Of a stretch of 64,000 nt of DNA, positions 28,105 to 40,600 are shown piece after piece. This DNA is from Penelope pileata. Taxonomy: Eukaryota; Chordata; Aves; Galliformes; Cracidae. Positions within the stretch are counted from its first letter, which is position 1. The number at the start of each line of letters is the position of its first letter. The notes under the pieces are model-generated. The model was not told the origin of the DNA, made no database searches, and was given only the letters and a program-made list of their open reading frames with translations. The translations under genes were made by a program, and so were the position numbers. The DNA is taken from assembly GCA_013396635.1 (NCBI GenBank), contig WBMW01003938.1, positions 880-64,879 on the forward strand. Direction: 5' to 3'.

Positions 28105-30498
28105 GTTCAAATGAAGAAATGGAACAACTATAATTGGAGAATGGAAGACTTATATTTCTGCTTTACGAGAAGGAAAGGCTGAATGCTTGCTCTGTGTGCA
28201 AGGAACAGAGGTGAAAAGGGCTAGCAGTGGATCTGCTCGGTGCTCCAGACAGACAAAGGCCTATGCAGCCTGCACCACCAAACAAAGCTCACATCACAAA
28301 ACTATAACCTGAGCCAAAATACAAAGCAGACACTCCATGTACGTGTTGATTTGTGTGCACACAGACTTTCTAAGAGCCTGAGGGCAAATTTTCCAAAAAG
28401 ATACCTAAATTGTTGTCTGAGGAAGCTTCATTCATGACTGTTAGACAGCCTTTATAATTCCTAAGCCCTGCACAGGAGGCCAATATATTGCCACTTACCT
28501 GCTGGCAGTTTAGATCTCCAGTAAAAATATCCTCTGAGGATGGCTGCAATTAGGAGTTTATTCTTACACGATATACAGCAATGCTACACAGAAATCTCGA
28601 CTGACAAGGAGCCACTGGCCCTGACAACGACTGAGAGTGAGGCATGGCACGTAAGGCAGTCAGGATCCACAGCAGGGCTTCATGGCCTCAAGATACCAGC
28701 AGGAAGCACTGGTAGCATTCTCACCACCCAGTAGCAGAGCCCTCCTCCACCAGAGCTCACAGTCCAGAGCTCACAGCCCAGAGCGCAGTCTGAGCTTCCA
28801 TGCACAGCTGTCAGAATCAGAGCTACCCAGAAGCACGGTGGTCACCACAGCAACCTGAGCAGGCAGGAAACCTTTGTTTAAACAACTCCACATAATTCAG
28901 AGAGGGAATTCCAGCAAACACACATCCCTTACTTTTTAGGCAAATCCTGTAACAATTTCGTTATAGGGTTTTTAAGGGTTTTGGCAATCTCAGCTGTCAA
29001 AACCGCTCTGATTTTTGAAAATCACTCATATAGTGCTGGACTGTAAAATGCAGAGTCAGCATGGTACACACTGAAGGAGAGCATGAAAGGTAGAACACAC
29101 GGATCAGAACACACAGCCCTTGGTCACATGCAGACGCTTATGTTACAGTATTTGTGTCTTTCACTGGAAAATGCAAACAGTCAGGGAGCTGAAGACCAAC
29201 ATCAAGGTTGTAAATCTTACCCATCACGATCCTGCTCACAATCTCTAATTCTCACTGCCCTGACTCCTGCTTTTTTTCTTTTTTTTTTTGCCACAGAGTT
29301 GCATGGGAAGGGAGAAGGGCCCTGTACAGAGAGGATGCATTGTCCTTGCTGCTGCACTCAGGTGTGTTTTAAAGACAAACCAGTGTTCACGGAAGGAGCA
29401 GCAGGTTAGGTGTGAGGCTTTCAGAGGCGAGATGCATCCACCAGTCAGGTCTGGGAGCGAGGTGTGCTGGGCAGGAAAGGATGGTCAGCTAGCTTATCTA
29501 GCGGATGTAGGTCCTCCCTGGGTAGGAATTAACACTGACACATCAGGTCCCTCGAGGGACTCCAGTGGGTTAACAAAACAGAGGCAGAGATCCTCTGGTG
29601 CAAGCTGCGAAGCCTGCATCGTGAATCTCAGTTTTAGATGTAAACACCTCACACACCAACCAGATGTATAAAATCTTGTGTAGACCCAGCCTTCACCACG
29701 CTTGTAGTCAAAAAAAAATACACACCTTTGATATATAACAGGCCACTCTACTACTGTTACAGTGTAGAAAAAAAGCAGAAATTAAGCTTTAAAACTGCAG
29801 TACTCATGGAAATAATTCCAATATTCAAAACTACTGGCACTCCACATGTGGTAATTGTCCTTTTTGTAGCTAGTTACCAGGTCTGAAGATTCCCCCTGCA
29901 GGTACCCAAAGTCTGTAATCAGTCTTACTGTCCATGGCTGATTTACTAATCAGCAGCTTTTAATTTCAATAAAGTGTAATTTACAAACACGTGCAGATTA
30001 ACAGACGTCTGAATCAGATCAGCAGCAGCTGTTTTCCACCAACATCACAAGTTTACCTGCACACCTGTAGTTGACTTGTGGCTATGCTGCTCTCCAAAAC
30101 AGGCTAATTAATAAGAACGTTACCATCTCACGAACATTGGCCCACAAAATCCTCTACTGTTTTGAACACAGGTGAAGAGGACCTGCAGCATGACACAGAA
30201 AAAGTTGATCTTGTAAACGACAATACAGAGCACCATTTAGAAAAGAGTCATTACTAGGCATGTCTAGGCTTTGTATTGATAGCAGTCTTTAATAGCTGTA
30301 GTATAGGGAATAGAATAGGGAAAGATGGAACAGAATACACTTTGCATCAGTCTAGACACATAAGGGAATTAAAATAACCCAAAGCATAAGAACTTGCTGT
30401 AAAACTTCAGCTATACTTACATGAAGAAAATGAACACAACGTTTGAAACTGTGCTGTGAGTCTCACAAGAGAGAAGAAAGCCACAAGCCATTTGTTAG
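28105..30498. other. Intergenic DNA, 3' of RGMB
   Basis: No gene recognised. A short tandem array of about 14 bases (AGAGCTCACAGTCC and variants, three units) lies at 28751-28793. Open frames here (for example 29083-29409 and 29288-29671) have no domain. Confidence 0.4.
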
Positions 30499-33400
30499 TT
30501 TATTTTCCTAAACACGTCCCCTAATGAAACACGCATCAGGTGGTGCAAAGCTTGCAACATGACTTGCTCCACTTAGGGTATATCTAAGTAAATAGCCACT
30601 TCCACATCCCCAAAATCCATAAAACAAATGCATGGTATTCATAATGCTAAGGTAAGAAACTGTAAATAGCTGGAGACATATCTTCTGGCAGGACAGCAGC
30701 AGTTTGAAAGGAAATGCACTGTGTTGCAACGTTGTGTTTGCACATTGAAGGGCCCTAACTTGACCACAAGGAAAGGCAGATCCTTGTCAGGTTGTGTCCC
30801 ACTTAGCTGGTGCTCTGTGCAGTGCTCTCCCAGACAGACAGACAGAAAAGGGAATTTTTGGTTTGCCAGCCAGTTTAATGTACCATTTCCTTTTGTAGGG
30901 ATATGTACATATAAAACGGAGGATTCAGCACCTGGTACTCTGCTCAGCTCTGTGACCTGCTTCTGAGGGAAGTTATCAGACTCCACAACTACTGAGAACT
31001 GTCCCCAGCTGCAGACAAGAGTTCTGTTAGAAAGCTCAGGAGATTAAGAGATACTCTGGTCAAAAATGCACTAGAAGAGACTTAAAATAATCTTTTTACT
31101 TAGCCACTAACAATCCAAGTCATTGGCTAAGATTTAAAGACAATGAAAACTTCAGTAATGGCTTACTAGTTGCTGCATTAAGTAACTGATGGCCAAACTG
31201 CATTACCTTCTGCAGAGCGGGCAGTAGTCGATCAATCATCACATTTGAAAACAAGCTCTTACAGACATGAAGGAGAATATTTAAAGCTCCTGTTACTTCC
31301 CACAGCCATTTGTTTCCACAAAGCGTTTCAGTGATGTATCTACCACGTAAGACTGTTTCCCCTACACTTCAAATTCTAGCTATAGCGGAAGCCTAGCAAA
31401 ATAATGCTGTGTTTATTAGGCCTATCATTCTTGGTGTCTGACACAACTTGTTTCAAGCTTTGTTGCTTTCAGTATTCCTTTATACTGTGTGATTAGCCGT
31501 GCAGCTGAAATATCACAGCTCTCATGTATCCTTACCAGATCACCTTGCTACACAGTTATGCTATCTCATGGACTCTTCTGTAACATTCATTCTTTTGATG
31601 CCTCCATTTCCTCCTCAGTTTCACGGCAGGTTATTCTGGTCTGAGAATTTTCCAGTAACTTTTAAAGAGGATTTTCATCTTGCTCCTCAAGATGGGCACA
31701 GCATCAGGACCACTGTGTTAAAGTTCTTTTAAGTATCTCCCCAGATACTGCAAGAGGAAGCGTACGAGTGGGGTCCCGAAGGGGTGGTTCCTGCTGTTGG
31801 TTTCCCAGACACAGCATCTTCAATAAGCCAGCCTGGTTTGCAGCTGCTGGTCACAGATGTCACTATGCAGCTTTAGCAGAGGGGAAACCACCATCGCAAG
31901 GCAGCATGGCCATGGTACTCAGCACATTCCTCTGCAGCAAGTGATGGCTAGGAAAGAAATAGGGGCTTCGTTTACAGACTGCAAGCCCCAGGGTTAGTCC
32001 ATATCCCCAGTTTCCCTGTACCCCACCAGGGGTCACTAACACCACATCACAAATGTTCCTCAGCAGGGTAGGCAACTTTATTCTTCTATCATAATAATTT
32101 AAAGTATTTACACACTGCACAGCCACTCTTTTACACTAACATACACTTACTGGTATATTCATGAACCACATCTAAAAGGTTCTGAAAAGACTGACACATT
32201 TTAGGGTTTCCAAGCATGAAAATAAAATCTGCAGCCTCCTAAAAGACAGCCATTTGGAGCGTGTGTGAAAAAACCACTGTTCCCTGTAAGCTTAAGTTCT
32301 CTCCAGAGACCACTCACTAGCTTCAAAATATCCACATTTGGCATTAACTAAAGCTCTCTTGGCAACGGCAGACTTCAAGAATGAACATGTGCAAATAACA
32401 TTTTCTCAAGAAATCCTACAGCAGGAACAAGAAAATGGAAAACTCTTCAGGGGAAGTACTATATTTCTGAAATGCTATTTATCTGAAAGGCTCACAACTT
32501 AATGCACGGATACATATATATTGTGTATGTACACACACACAGGAACCAGGGGCAGCAGAGACTAAACAGAACATAGCATCTGCCCAAATACTATGTGCAT
32601 CACTACAGCAATGCTAGGCTTTGCCCCTCAGCTTTCAGCCACACGACCTTTAAATTCAGAGCAGTGATAAGGATGTTCAGCCACACAAAATAGGGAGAAG
32701 CCTGTCACCACCAAGTGAAACTCGGGGAAACATATAATCAGACACAGCATATATCCCTAAATCTAACTTACTTCAAACAGCACCATCATCTAGTTCAACA
32801 GACAGAAAAAGCTGCATCTGGATCTAGACTAGAAGAAATGTTTACCTTCTGCCTTAATTCAGTTCTATGTTCACCTCAAATATTCCCTGAACAACACCTG
32901 TATGTGGTTACACATACATCCAAATAAGGAATTAATTCATTTCTTTCAGAAGATTACCACTGTTCCTAACAGTCAAAAGTCTCTAACCCAGACAGAACAA
33001 TCTTCATAAAAACTACATGTTTTCATTCCATGAATAAACTATGAATTTCACTCCACAAAGGCAAATACTAGTTCAAGTTTTTTAGCAAAGGCAAATGCTA
33101 CTTGACTCTTGTTCAGAGAGCAGATCTACCCAGCCTCAGATGAACAGCTTCACCAGTGAAACCAGGCTGTCTTGGAGCAGGAGTTATTGTAGCACATGTT
33201 AAGGCTCCCGTTTCTTGCAGCGGATTAAGGCACTACATAAAAACAGCCTTTAAGCCACCAAATCAGTCTTCTTGTAGCTCCTCAGTAAGAGCAGTCAGAG
33301 CCAGGGCCCTCACTCCCCTCCTTCCTTTTTAATGCATCGATACAGTTAACATCTAAGCAAGAGACAGAATTCAGGCCCCTGGCTTCTCCAGTCCATCTTG

Positions 33401-33987
33401 CAGAATGAGCTCACTTCAGAGGGCAGAATCAGCTGTGCTAGTTACTTTGAAGAGGAAATGTTACAGGCTCACACCAGGAGACCATTAGAATCTTTCAACA
33501 CCATCTCTCCAATGGCTCTAAAAAGCTACCAGTAAACTACAGACATGATTACAGGACAAGAGAAGTGCTGTCTCTACAGTAAGAGAAAGTATAGAAAATA
33601 TCCCCATTAATTAATACAGTAAAAAAAAAAATCTGTTAAACTAAGCAGTACCTAGGCAGAGCACTGAGTACTGTAAGTACACGTATATATGTATAATACA
33701 TAGTAACTCAGCTACACACAAATATTTAATATATAGAAAATAAAGTGCTTTCTATCAGGTCCCAATGCAGGGACATTATAAAACATTTCACCAACTGTAA
33801 AACAAACAGATACAAAGAATACGACATCCAACATACATAGAACAGTTAACGCAGTATGTACAATCTGGTGGGTGTCCCAAGACAAAACATCCCTTCATAT
33901 ACATGGTATATACATATATACTCATCTTTACTCAATATATTATGACAATATATATTTCAAAACTTTGTTAGAGACAGAAAAAAAAAC
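30499..33987 (-). other. RGMB: Probable RGMB 3' untranslated region
   Basis: AT-rich sequence following the RGMB stop on the minus strand. Candidate AATAAA signals (plus-strand TTTATT) lie at 32077-32082, 31412-31417 and 30499-30504; I cannot choose between them. Vertebrate RGMB has a long 3' UTR, which favours one of the distal sites. TATA/CA-rich low complexity occurs at 32510-32541 and 33680-33960. Confidence 0.35.
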
Positions 33988-34656
33988 CTACAAAAACACA
34001 ACAAGGATCAAGCACACAAGTTCAAGACTGACTAAGGATTTGCTACCCTTGCCCACACCACCATCTCCGCTGCTGGGAAAGATGTGCCAGCGCTCTTTTC
34101 TGGGGTGTAGTGCCTCTACATCCTGCAAGGCACTGTGGGCAGCAGCCGTGAAGTTAGCGTCACCAGTGGTGAGCAGGTCAAACACGCATGAGTAAAAATA
34201 GATGTCCTTCACCAGCATCTTCTCATGGCATTTGGTGGTGGCCGTTTCCAGTGTGTACGCTGACCGGGGATGAGCAGCCCCTGCCTGAGGGAGCACCTGC
34301 CCTCTCACAGGCAACGGCAAGTGGCCGCTGTCATCGATACGCTCACTTGAAGGGCAGCCGTTCACACACAGCTGCAGATCCTGACTCTCCTCGTAGGCCA
34401 TGGCCAACTCCTGAGGCATGCGAATGGCCAGAGTTAAGTAGTGCCCGAGCTGACGTACGTACACGGTGGTCCCGATGTACCTGGCGTGCATTTCGACGTA
34501 TTTGCCACTGACTTTATCCACGATTTGCAAGCTCTTGGTGTTCCCATCGCCTCCACCTGTTGTACCATCAACAAACGCTGCAGGCAAGTCATCAGTCACT
34601 GCTTGATACACCTTCTGATCCGTACAGTCTTGGTACGACTTAAAGATAATAGTTAT
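33988..34656 (-). CDS. RGMB: RGMB terminal coding exon
   Basis: 669 bases starting ITIIFKSYQDCTDQKVYQAV after the acceptor CTCTCCTCCAG and ending in the hydrophobic tail SLVSLELVCLILVVFL. It contains YVEMHARYIGTTVYVRQLG, YEESQDLQLCVNGC and FDLLTTGDANFTAAAHSAL. Against the human sequence as remembered, CHEKMLVKDIYFYSC has Leu for Pro and Tyr for Gln at otherwise conserved sites. Confidence 0.97.
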   Translation of the reverse strand: MTIIFKSYQDCTDQKVYQAVTDDLPAAFVDGTTGGGDGNTKSLQIVDKVSGKYVEMHARYIGTTVYVRQLGHYLTLAIRMPQELAMAYEESQDLQLCVNGCPSSERIDDSGHLPLPVRGQVLPQAGAAHPRSAYTLETATTKCHEKMLVKDIYFYSCVFDLLTTGDANFTAAAHSALQDVEALHPRKERWHIFPSSGDGGVGKGSKSLVSLELVCLILVVFL

Positions 34657-37600
34657 CTGGAGGAGAGAGGGGAAAAAAAAATAAGAAGTTAGTGATCATG
34701 GTAAAAAAAAAAAAAGGAGTAATTTGAACCCCTTTTTCATTTTGCATCTGAGATTACCTGGGACTGCCCACTAGCTCAGACCTCCATCGTTTCCTCATTC
34801 ATGCCTAAGCAGAAAGCAGTCTGTACACATGCTTAAAGCAATATTTTCCCAGGTGGCAATTGTTAAATTTGTTCTTAACTTGGCCTGGAAGCAAGACTAC
34901 TAGCATGTGGCAACTGCAGCAAGGTCAGGAAAGGAAAAAGCTGTATATTTAATTAAGCATCACAACTCCCTCCTGCCTGATGGTTTCTTAACACTTTGGA
35001 ATGCATCCTGCAGTCACAGAGGAGTGTGCCAAACAATTCCTGCACTGCTGGCCGCTACAGCAGAACTGGATTGAGCTGTGTGAAAGCACAGAAAGGGCCA
35101 CGAGGACCCAGCTTCCCTCACACACAATATTCTCATCGCTCTTTTCACAGGGACTGCATGACCCTTGCCAGGGCTCTCGCTGTTTCCTGGATGCGTTGCC
35201 AGGATTAGCTGTGTGAGACTGCCCTAAAGGCACTGATGTGGTCGTACCAGCCACCAACACAGCAAGCACTGAGCAGAGACGCGTGACCAGGGAGAACAAC
35301 GAGTCCAGCAACTGCTTACGGCTCCTGGATCCAGTAACCCCAGGAGAAGAGGGATTTGACCCTTCAGTCTGCTGCTGCTAGGAAACATGCTGGTGGAGAA
35401 CCAAAGCAAGACTGACAGATTCTCCAAGTCACACCTTTGAAGGGTGACTTCCAACATAACAACCAGAAGAACAAAGCAATTATTTTATTTTTTTAAATTA
35501 CAACTGGCCTTTTAATCCTTAACACGTAGTTGAATATGCCACAGAAGAAAGAGCAGGTTCTCTGGCCTTACTTGGAGGGGATCATCAAGCTATTTGGCAG
35601 ATCAAGCTTGGAGTGCCTAGTGGCTTTTTCTAAAATGAAAAGTGTAATGAGGAATCACATAAGTATTATAAACAGAGATGCTTCTTCCTTTACAGTTTCA
35701 GAGTGAATAGTGACTTCTTGAAAATGTCAGAGGGTATTTCATACCAGAAATAGCACGTTCATCATCAGTTCCATCCTTGACTACAAGATTCAGAACACTC
35801 CAAAACGCATGAGAAGGCATTTCAAACTAACAGTATAATTCTCCTTAAAAACTACTTTCTAACAACCTCAAGTTTTAACTTCCCCTCGCCTGCACAGCTC
35901 TGCACAACAGCTTTTGGCTTTGTTTCCTGCCACACTGCTTTGAAGTGTGAGCTAGTGGTTAAACAAACAGCTGGATTACAGACAATCCGAATAAACCTCT
36001 AACCTCCTCCGCCTTACCTCTCCACACCAGTTGTAAAAGACAGAAGTCCACCCTTCTCCTGTTGCAACTATTCCTCCTCTGGAGCATGCAGGCATACCCT
36101 GTACAGTACTGCATTACCTTTTAAACGCCGGGCATGTCCCCGTTGGTTGACACTCAATCTTTCTGTCTCTCTCTCTCACCCACACAGATAGCAATCACTA
36201 TTTTGATTCCATATGTTCTCACTGGTGCTGTTTTCCAACAGTTTTTCTGCTTTAATCAGTTACACGGCTAGTTTGAGTCGAGCCATCTGGTAAACTGATG
36301 CCTAAGCTAGGCTTGAATGCCTGTGCTCAAGATCCAAAAAAAGCCCAAGCACCCCTCACAACTTCATGCTTGTTGAAGTAAGCTCACCAACCCAGAGACG
36401 AGATACCTGAGATCTGTAAAGCCATTAGCATTTCTGCAAATAATCCATGGCCTCACGTAGTAAATTGAGCGTTATATTTTATATAACAGTTTCAGAGAAA
36501 CAGATTTTTATTTTGGCCTGCTCAAATGAAGAAGCATTCCTACTTTCTGGGGCACATTCTTGCTGCTCTGCAAGGAAAGAAGGATTTACATTTTAACAGA
36601 AGAAAAGCTCCATGGCTGCCCAGAGCCTGAACAAGTCTGGAGCTGAACAAGAGATGAATAACATGAACAAGAGGTCATGGTTTTACTGAGGCAGAGACTG
36701 GTTACTTCACAGAACAGTTAAGCAAGGAACTTGGCAAAATCTGACAGGAAGCATCAGACTCACCTGTCCATAACTTCTTCCTCTCAAAGGATAAAATGCA
36801 AACAACTTCAGAGACAGAGACGGAGAACAGGCAAGATCAGCAGTAACAGCTGCATGCTGAACAAGGGATGAATGCCTAAGTGAATGAATGCCTCCACATA
36901 CGAGGATGCTTCCAGCAGAGAATCAGAGACCATTAACGCTTGCCGAAGACGTAACCATGTTTAAACAAGGTGGCTCAAGACATTTAGTTTGGATACTGCA
37001 TTTTCTGTCCTATCCATCTAATCCATCAGTCAGATCGAAAAAAAAAAGAAAAACCAACCAGAGATCTGTGAAGTCCTTCCCTCATCACCCAACTCCTACC
37101 TCACCGTGGCACCCTTCTACTTAGGGAACATCAAGAGCTTGTTGCAAAAGGAGATGAAGCAACCTTCATTGTAAGGCTTTCTCTCTTTACACATTTAAAG
37201 GTAACTTTTTTTCCACTACACTATGCTTCCTGCTGTCTCAAACACATTTAACATGCATTATATGCACACTTGTACACAGGGTACTCTCTGAACTCTGGCT
37301 GAATTGTCAGAATGCTCCCATGCAGCCCCTCAGAAAGCTGGAGAGGGACTCTGCTGTGGGAGAATAGTGATAGGACAAGGGATGGTGGCTTTAAACCAAA
37401 TGAAGGGAGATTTAGATTAGATAGTCAAAGAAATTCATTACTCAGAGGGTGACGAGGCATTCAGACAGGTTGCTCAGAGAGGCTGTAGATGTCCCCTCCT
37501 TGGAAGCATTCAAGGCCAGGTTGGATGGGGCTTTAAGCAACCTGGTTAAGCAACGGGGCCTGATGAGATTCATCCACGGGTCCTGAAGGAACTGGCGGAT

Positions 37601-40600
37601 GAGGTTGCCAAGCCACTATCCATCATATTTGAAAGGTCATGGCAGTCTGGTGAAGTTCCCACTGACTGGAAAAGGGGGAACATAACCCCCATTTTCAAGA
37701 AGGGGAAAAAAGATGATCCTGGAAACTACAGGCCAGTCAGTCTCACCTCTGTGCCTGGCAAGATCATGGAGCAGATCCTCCTGAAGGCTCTACTAAGGCA
37801 CATGGAAAATCGAGATGAGGTGATTGGCGGCAACCAACGTGGCTTCACCAAGGGCAAATCGTGCCTGACAAACCTGGTGGCCTTCTATGATGGAGTCACA
37901 GCAACAGTGGATAAAGGGAGAGCAACCGACGTCATCTACCTGGACTTGTGCAAGGCGTTTGACACTGTCCCGCACAGCATCCTGGTTGATAAACTGGATA
38001 AATATGGGTTTGATGGACGAACCACTCGCTGGATAAGGAACTGGCTGGATGGCCGCACTCAGAGAGTGGCGGTCAATGGCTCAGTGTCTGAATGGAGACC
38101 AGTGACGAGTGGTGTTCCTCAGGGATCGGTACTGGGACCAGTGCTGTTTAACATCTTTGTCGGTGACATGGACAGTGGGATCGAATGCACCCTCAGCAAG
38201 TTTGCAGATGATGCCAAGCTGTGTGGTGCAGTCGACACGCCAGAGGGAAGGGATGCCATCCAGAGGGACCTGGACAGGCTTGAGAGGTGGGCCCATGCCA
38301 ACCTCATGAAGTTCAACAAAGCCAAGTGCAAGGTCCTGCACCTGGGTCGGAGCAATCCCAAGTACACATACAGGCTGGGCGGAGAATGGCTTGAGAGTAG
38401 CCCTGAGGAGAGGGACTTGGGGGTGTGTGTTGACGAGAAACTCAACATGAGCCGGCAGTGTGCGCTTGCAGCCCAGAAGGCCAACCGCATCCTGGGCTGC
38501 ATCAAGAGAAGTGTGGCCAGCAGGTCGAGGGAGGTGATTCTGCCCCTCTACTCTGCTCTCGTGAGACCTCACCTGGAGTATTGTGTCCAGTTCTGGGGCC
38601 CCCAACACAAGAAGGATGTGGAGCTGTTGGAGCGGGTCCAGAGGAGGGCCACGAGGATGATCAGAGGGCTGGAGCACCTCCCCTACGAGGACAGGCTGAG
38701 AGAGTTGGGACTCTTCAGCCTGGAGAAGAGAAGGCTGCGGGGGGACCTGATAGCAGCCTTCCAGTACCTGAAGGGGGCCTACAGGAAAGCTGGGGAGGGG
38801 CTTTTTACAAGGATAGATAATGACAGAACAAGGGGTAATGGTTATAAACTGGAAGAGGGTAGATTTAGACTGGATATAAGGAAGAAATTCTTCACTGTGG
38901 GGGTGGTGAGACACTGGAACAGGTTGCCCAGGGAAGTCGTTGATGCCCCCTCCCTGGAAGTATTCAAAGCCAGGCTGGATGGGGCTTTGGGCAACCTGGT
39001 CTAGTGGGAGGTGTCCTTGCCCATGGCAGGGGGGTTGGAACAAGATGATCTCTAAGGTCCCTTCCAACCTGAACCATTCTATGATTCTATGATTCTATGG
39101 TTCAGTGGAAGATGTCCCTGCATGCAGGATCATCAGGATTGTGTTTTGATTTAAACATCCTTCCCTGTCTTTTCCTCTAGACCAAACTGGTGCATATTGA
39201 AAACATCCCAATGCTTTCTCATGATGCCAGACATGATGTAAGGTACGCAGACCTACACTGAACATAAAGCCCAGAGGCATGAATAAGCAGGGTTTTTCTT
39301 CAGCTGCGTCAGAATGCCACACAAACACGCCACTAGGTGGACCTACTGCTTCCCTGCTCTTCTCCCTCACCCGAAGAAATGTTTAGTAGCAAAATTTCAG
39401 GTCATAAGAAACACTGTCAGGGCTTTCTTGCAGCGTACATATTACACTGCCTGTATTCAATTACTAAATACTTGCACAACCTACTTTATAATCAATGCTC
39501 CCTGCCTCTCTAACTAGCTTTTCTTGTTATGTACCTGAATGCTGACTGTAACTTTTTCAAGACAGCCACTGTGGCCCCGTGTGCTTGGAATGCCAACTGG
39601 GGGCAACTGGGTGGGTGTGTGAGTTTTAGTAGCACCCTGCGTCTTCAGCAACGTTGAGGCAAGTTCTGCATGAATTAGCAGGGGGGATACAGGCCCTTGC
39701 CTGAATGTACAACCCGACTGAGACAAATGTCCAGAAACAAAGATGCACATGGAGAACAGGTAGAAGATGCTGCTGAAGGAAGTTTCACACTATTAGACCA
39801 GCGGTCTCCAAATATCCCCGGGAGGCCTGTGAAGCAATCAATCAATGCAATCTTTGGAAGGTAGCTTTTAAGGCAGACAACTGCACAGGCACACATAACA
39901 TTCTGAAGGGGCTTTGCTGTTACCATCCAAAGGATTTTGGAGTTCACACATACATACAAGAAAATTTTAAGCCCAGTGCATTAAATAACCTTCCAACCTC
40001 CAAAAAAATTTTCACAGCTTCTCTTGCTGGAGGCTCGCAACAGGTGCGAAGCACATGTGCTGATCTCAGAAACCAAGTATTACCCAGAGGAAACCATGAG
40101 AATAAAAGCTCATGCCAAAAGGTGGAAGTAGAGAGATTTAATAAAGGAAAACCTCAAGGATACACTGTAAAATTTGGATTCAATATCTTCATTTCAATTC
40201 ACACAACAGGCTAGTTCCTTTCTGTATGCACAGCATGCCCTTCTGGATGAAAGTAACAAAATGTGCATTACAAATGCTAATGACAGCTCAGTCCAGCAGT
40301 CAGCACTACACGGCAGGATCTCTTCACGTTTCTCTCCACATATTCATGGTGCACCACTTGCTGAAGTGTTACAAGATGGAATACAGCAATCCCTCTTCAG
40401 ATCGCAGGTCTCCCACAGAAGCATCCCATAACATTTTATCATGTTGCATTAATTACGTTGGAAGAGAAAACGGGAAGGAATAGCGTGTGGATTCCATGCA
40501 CAACAGAAATAAAAACAAAGTCCATCTTAACAGCAGAGACAATTCAGCACTGGATATCCAACGAGAAAGCCAAGATCACTAAGGAAAGTGTTTCTCAAAC

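Noticed and set aside
38081..39067. 328-codon minus-strand frame
   Set aside because: Shadow of the CR1 reverse-transcriptase frame on the opposite strand.
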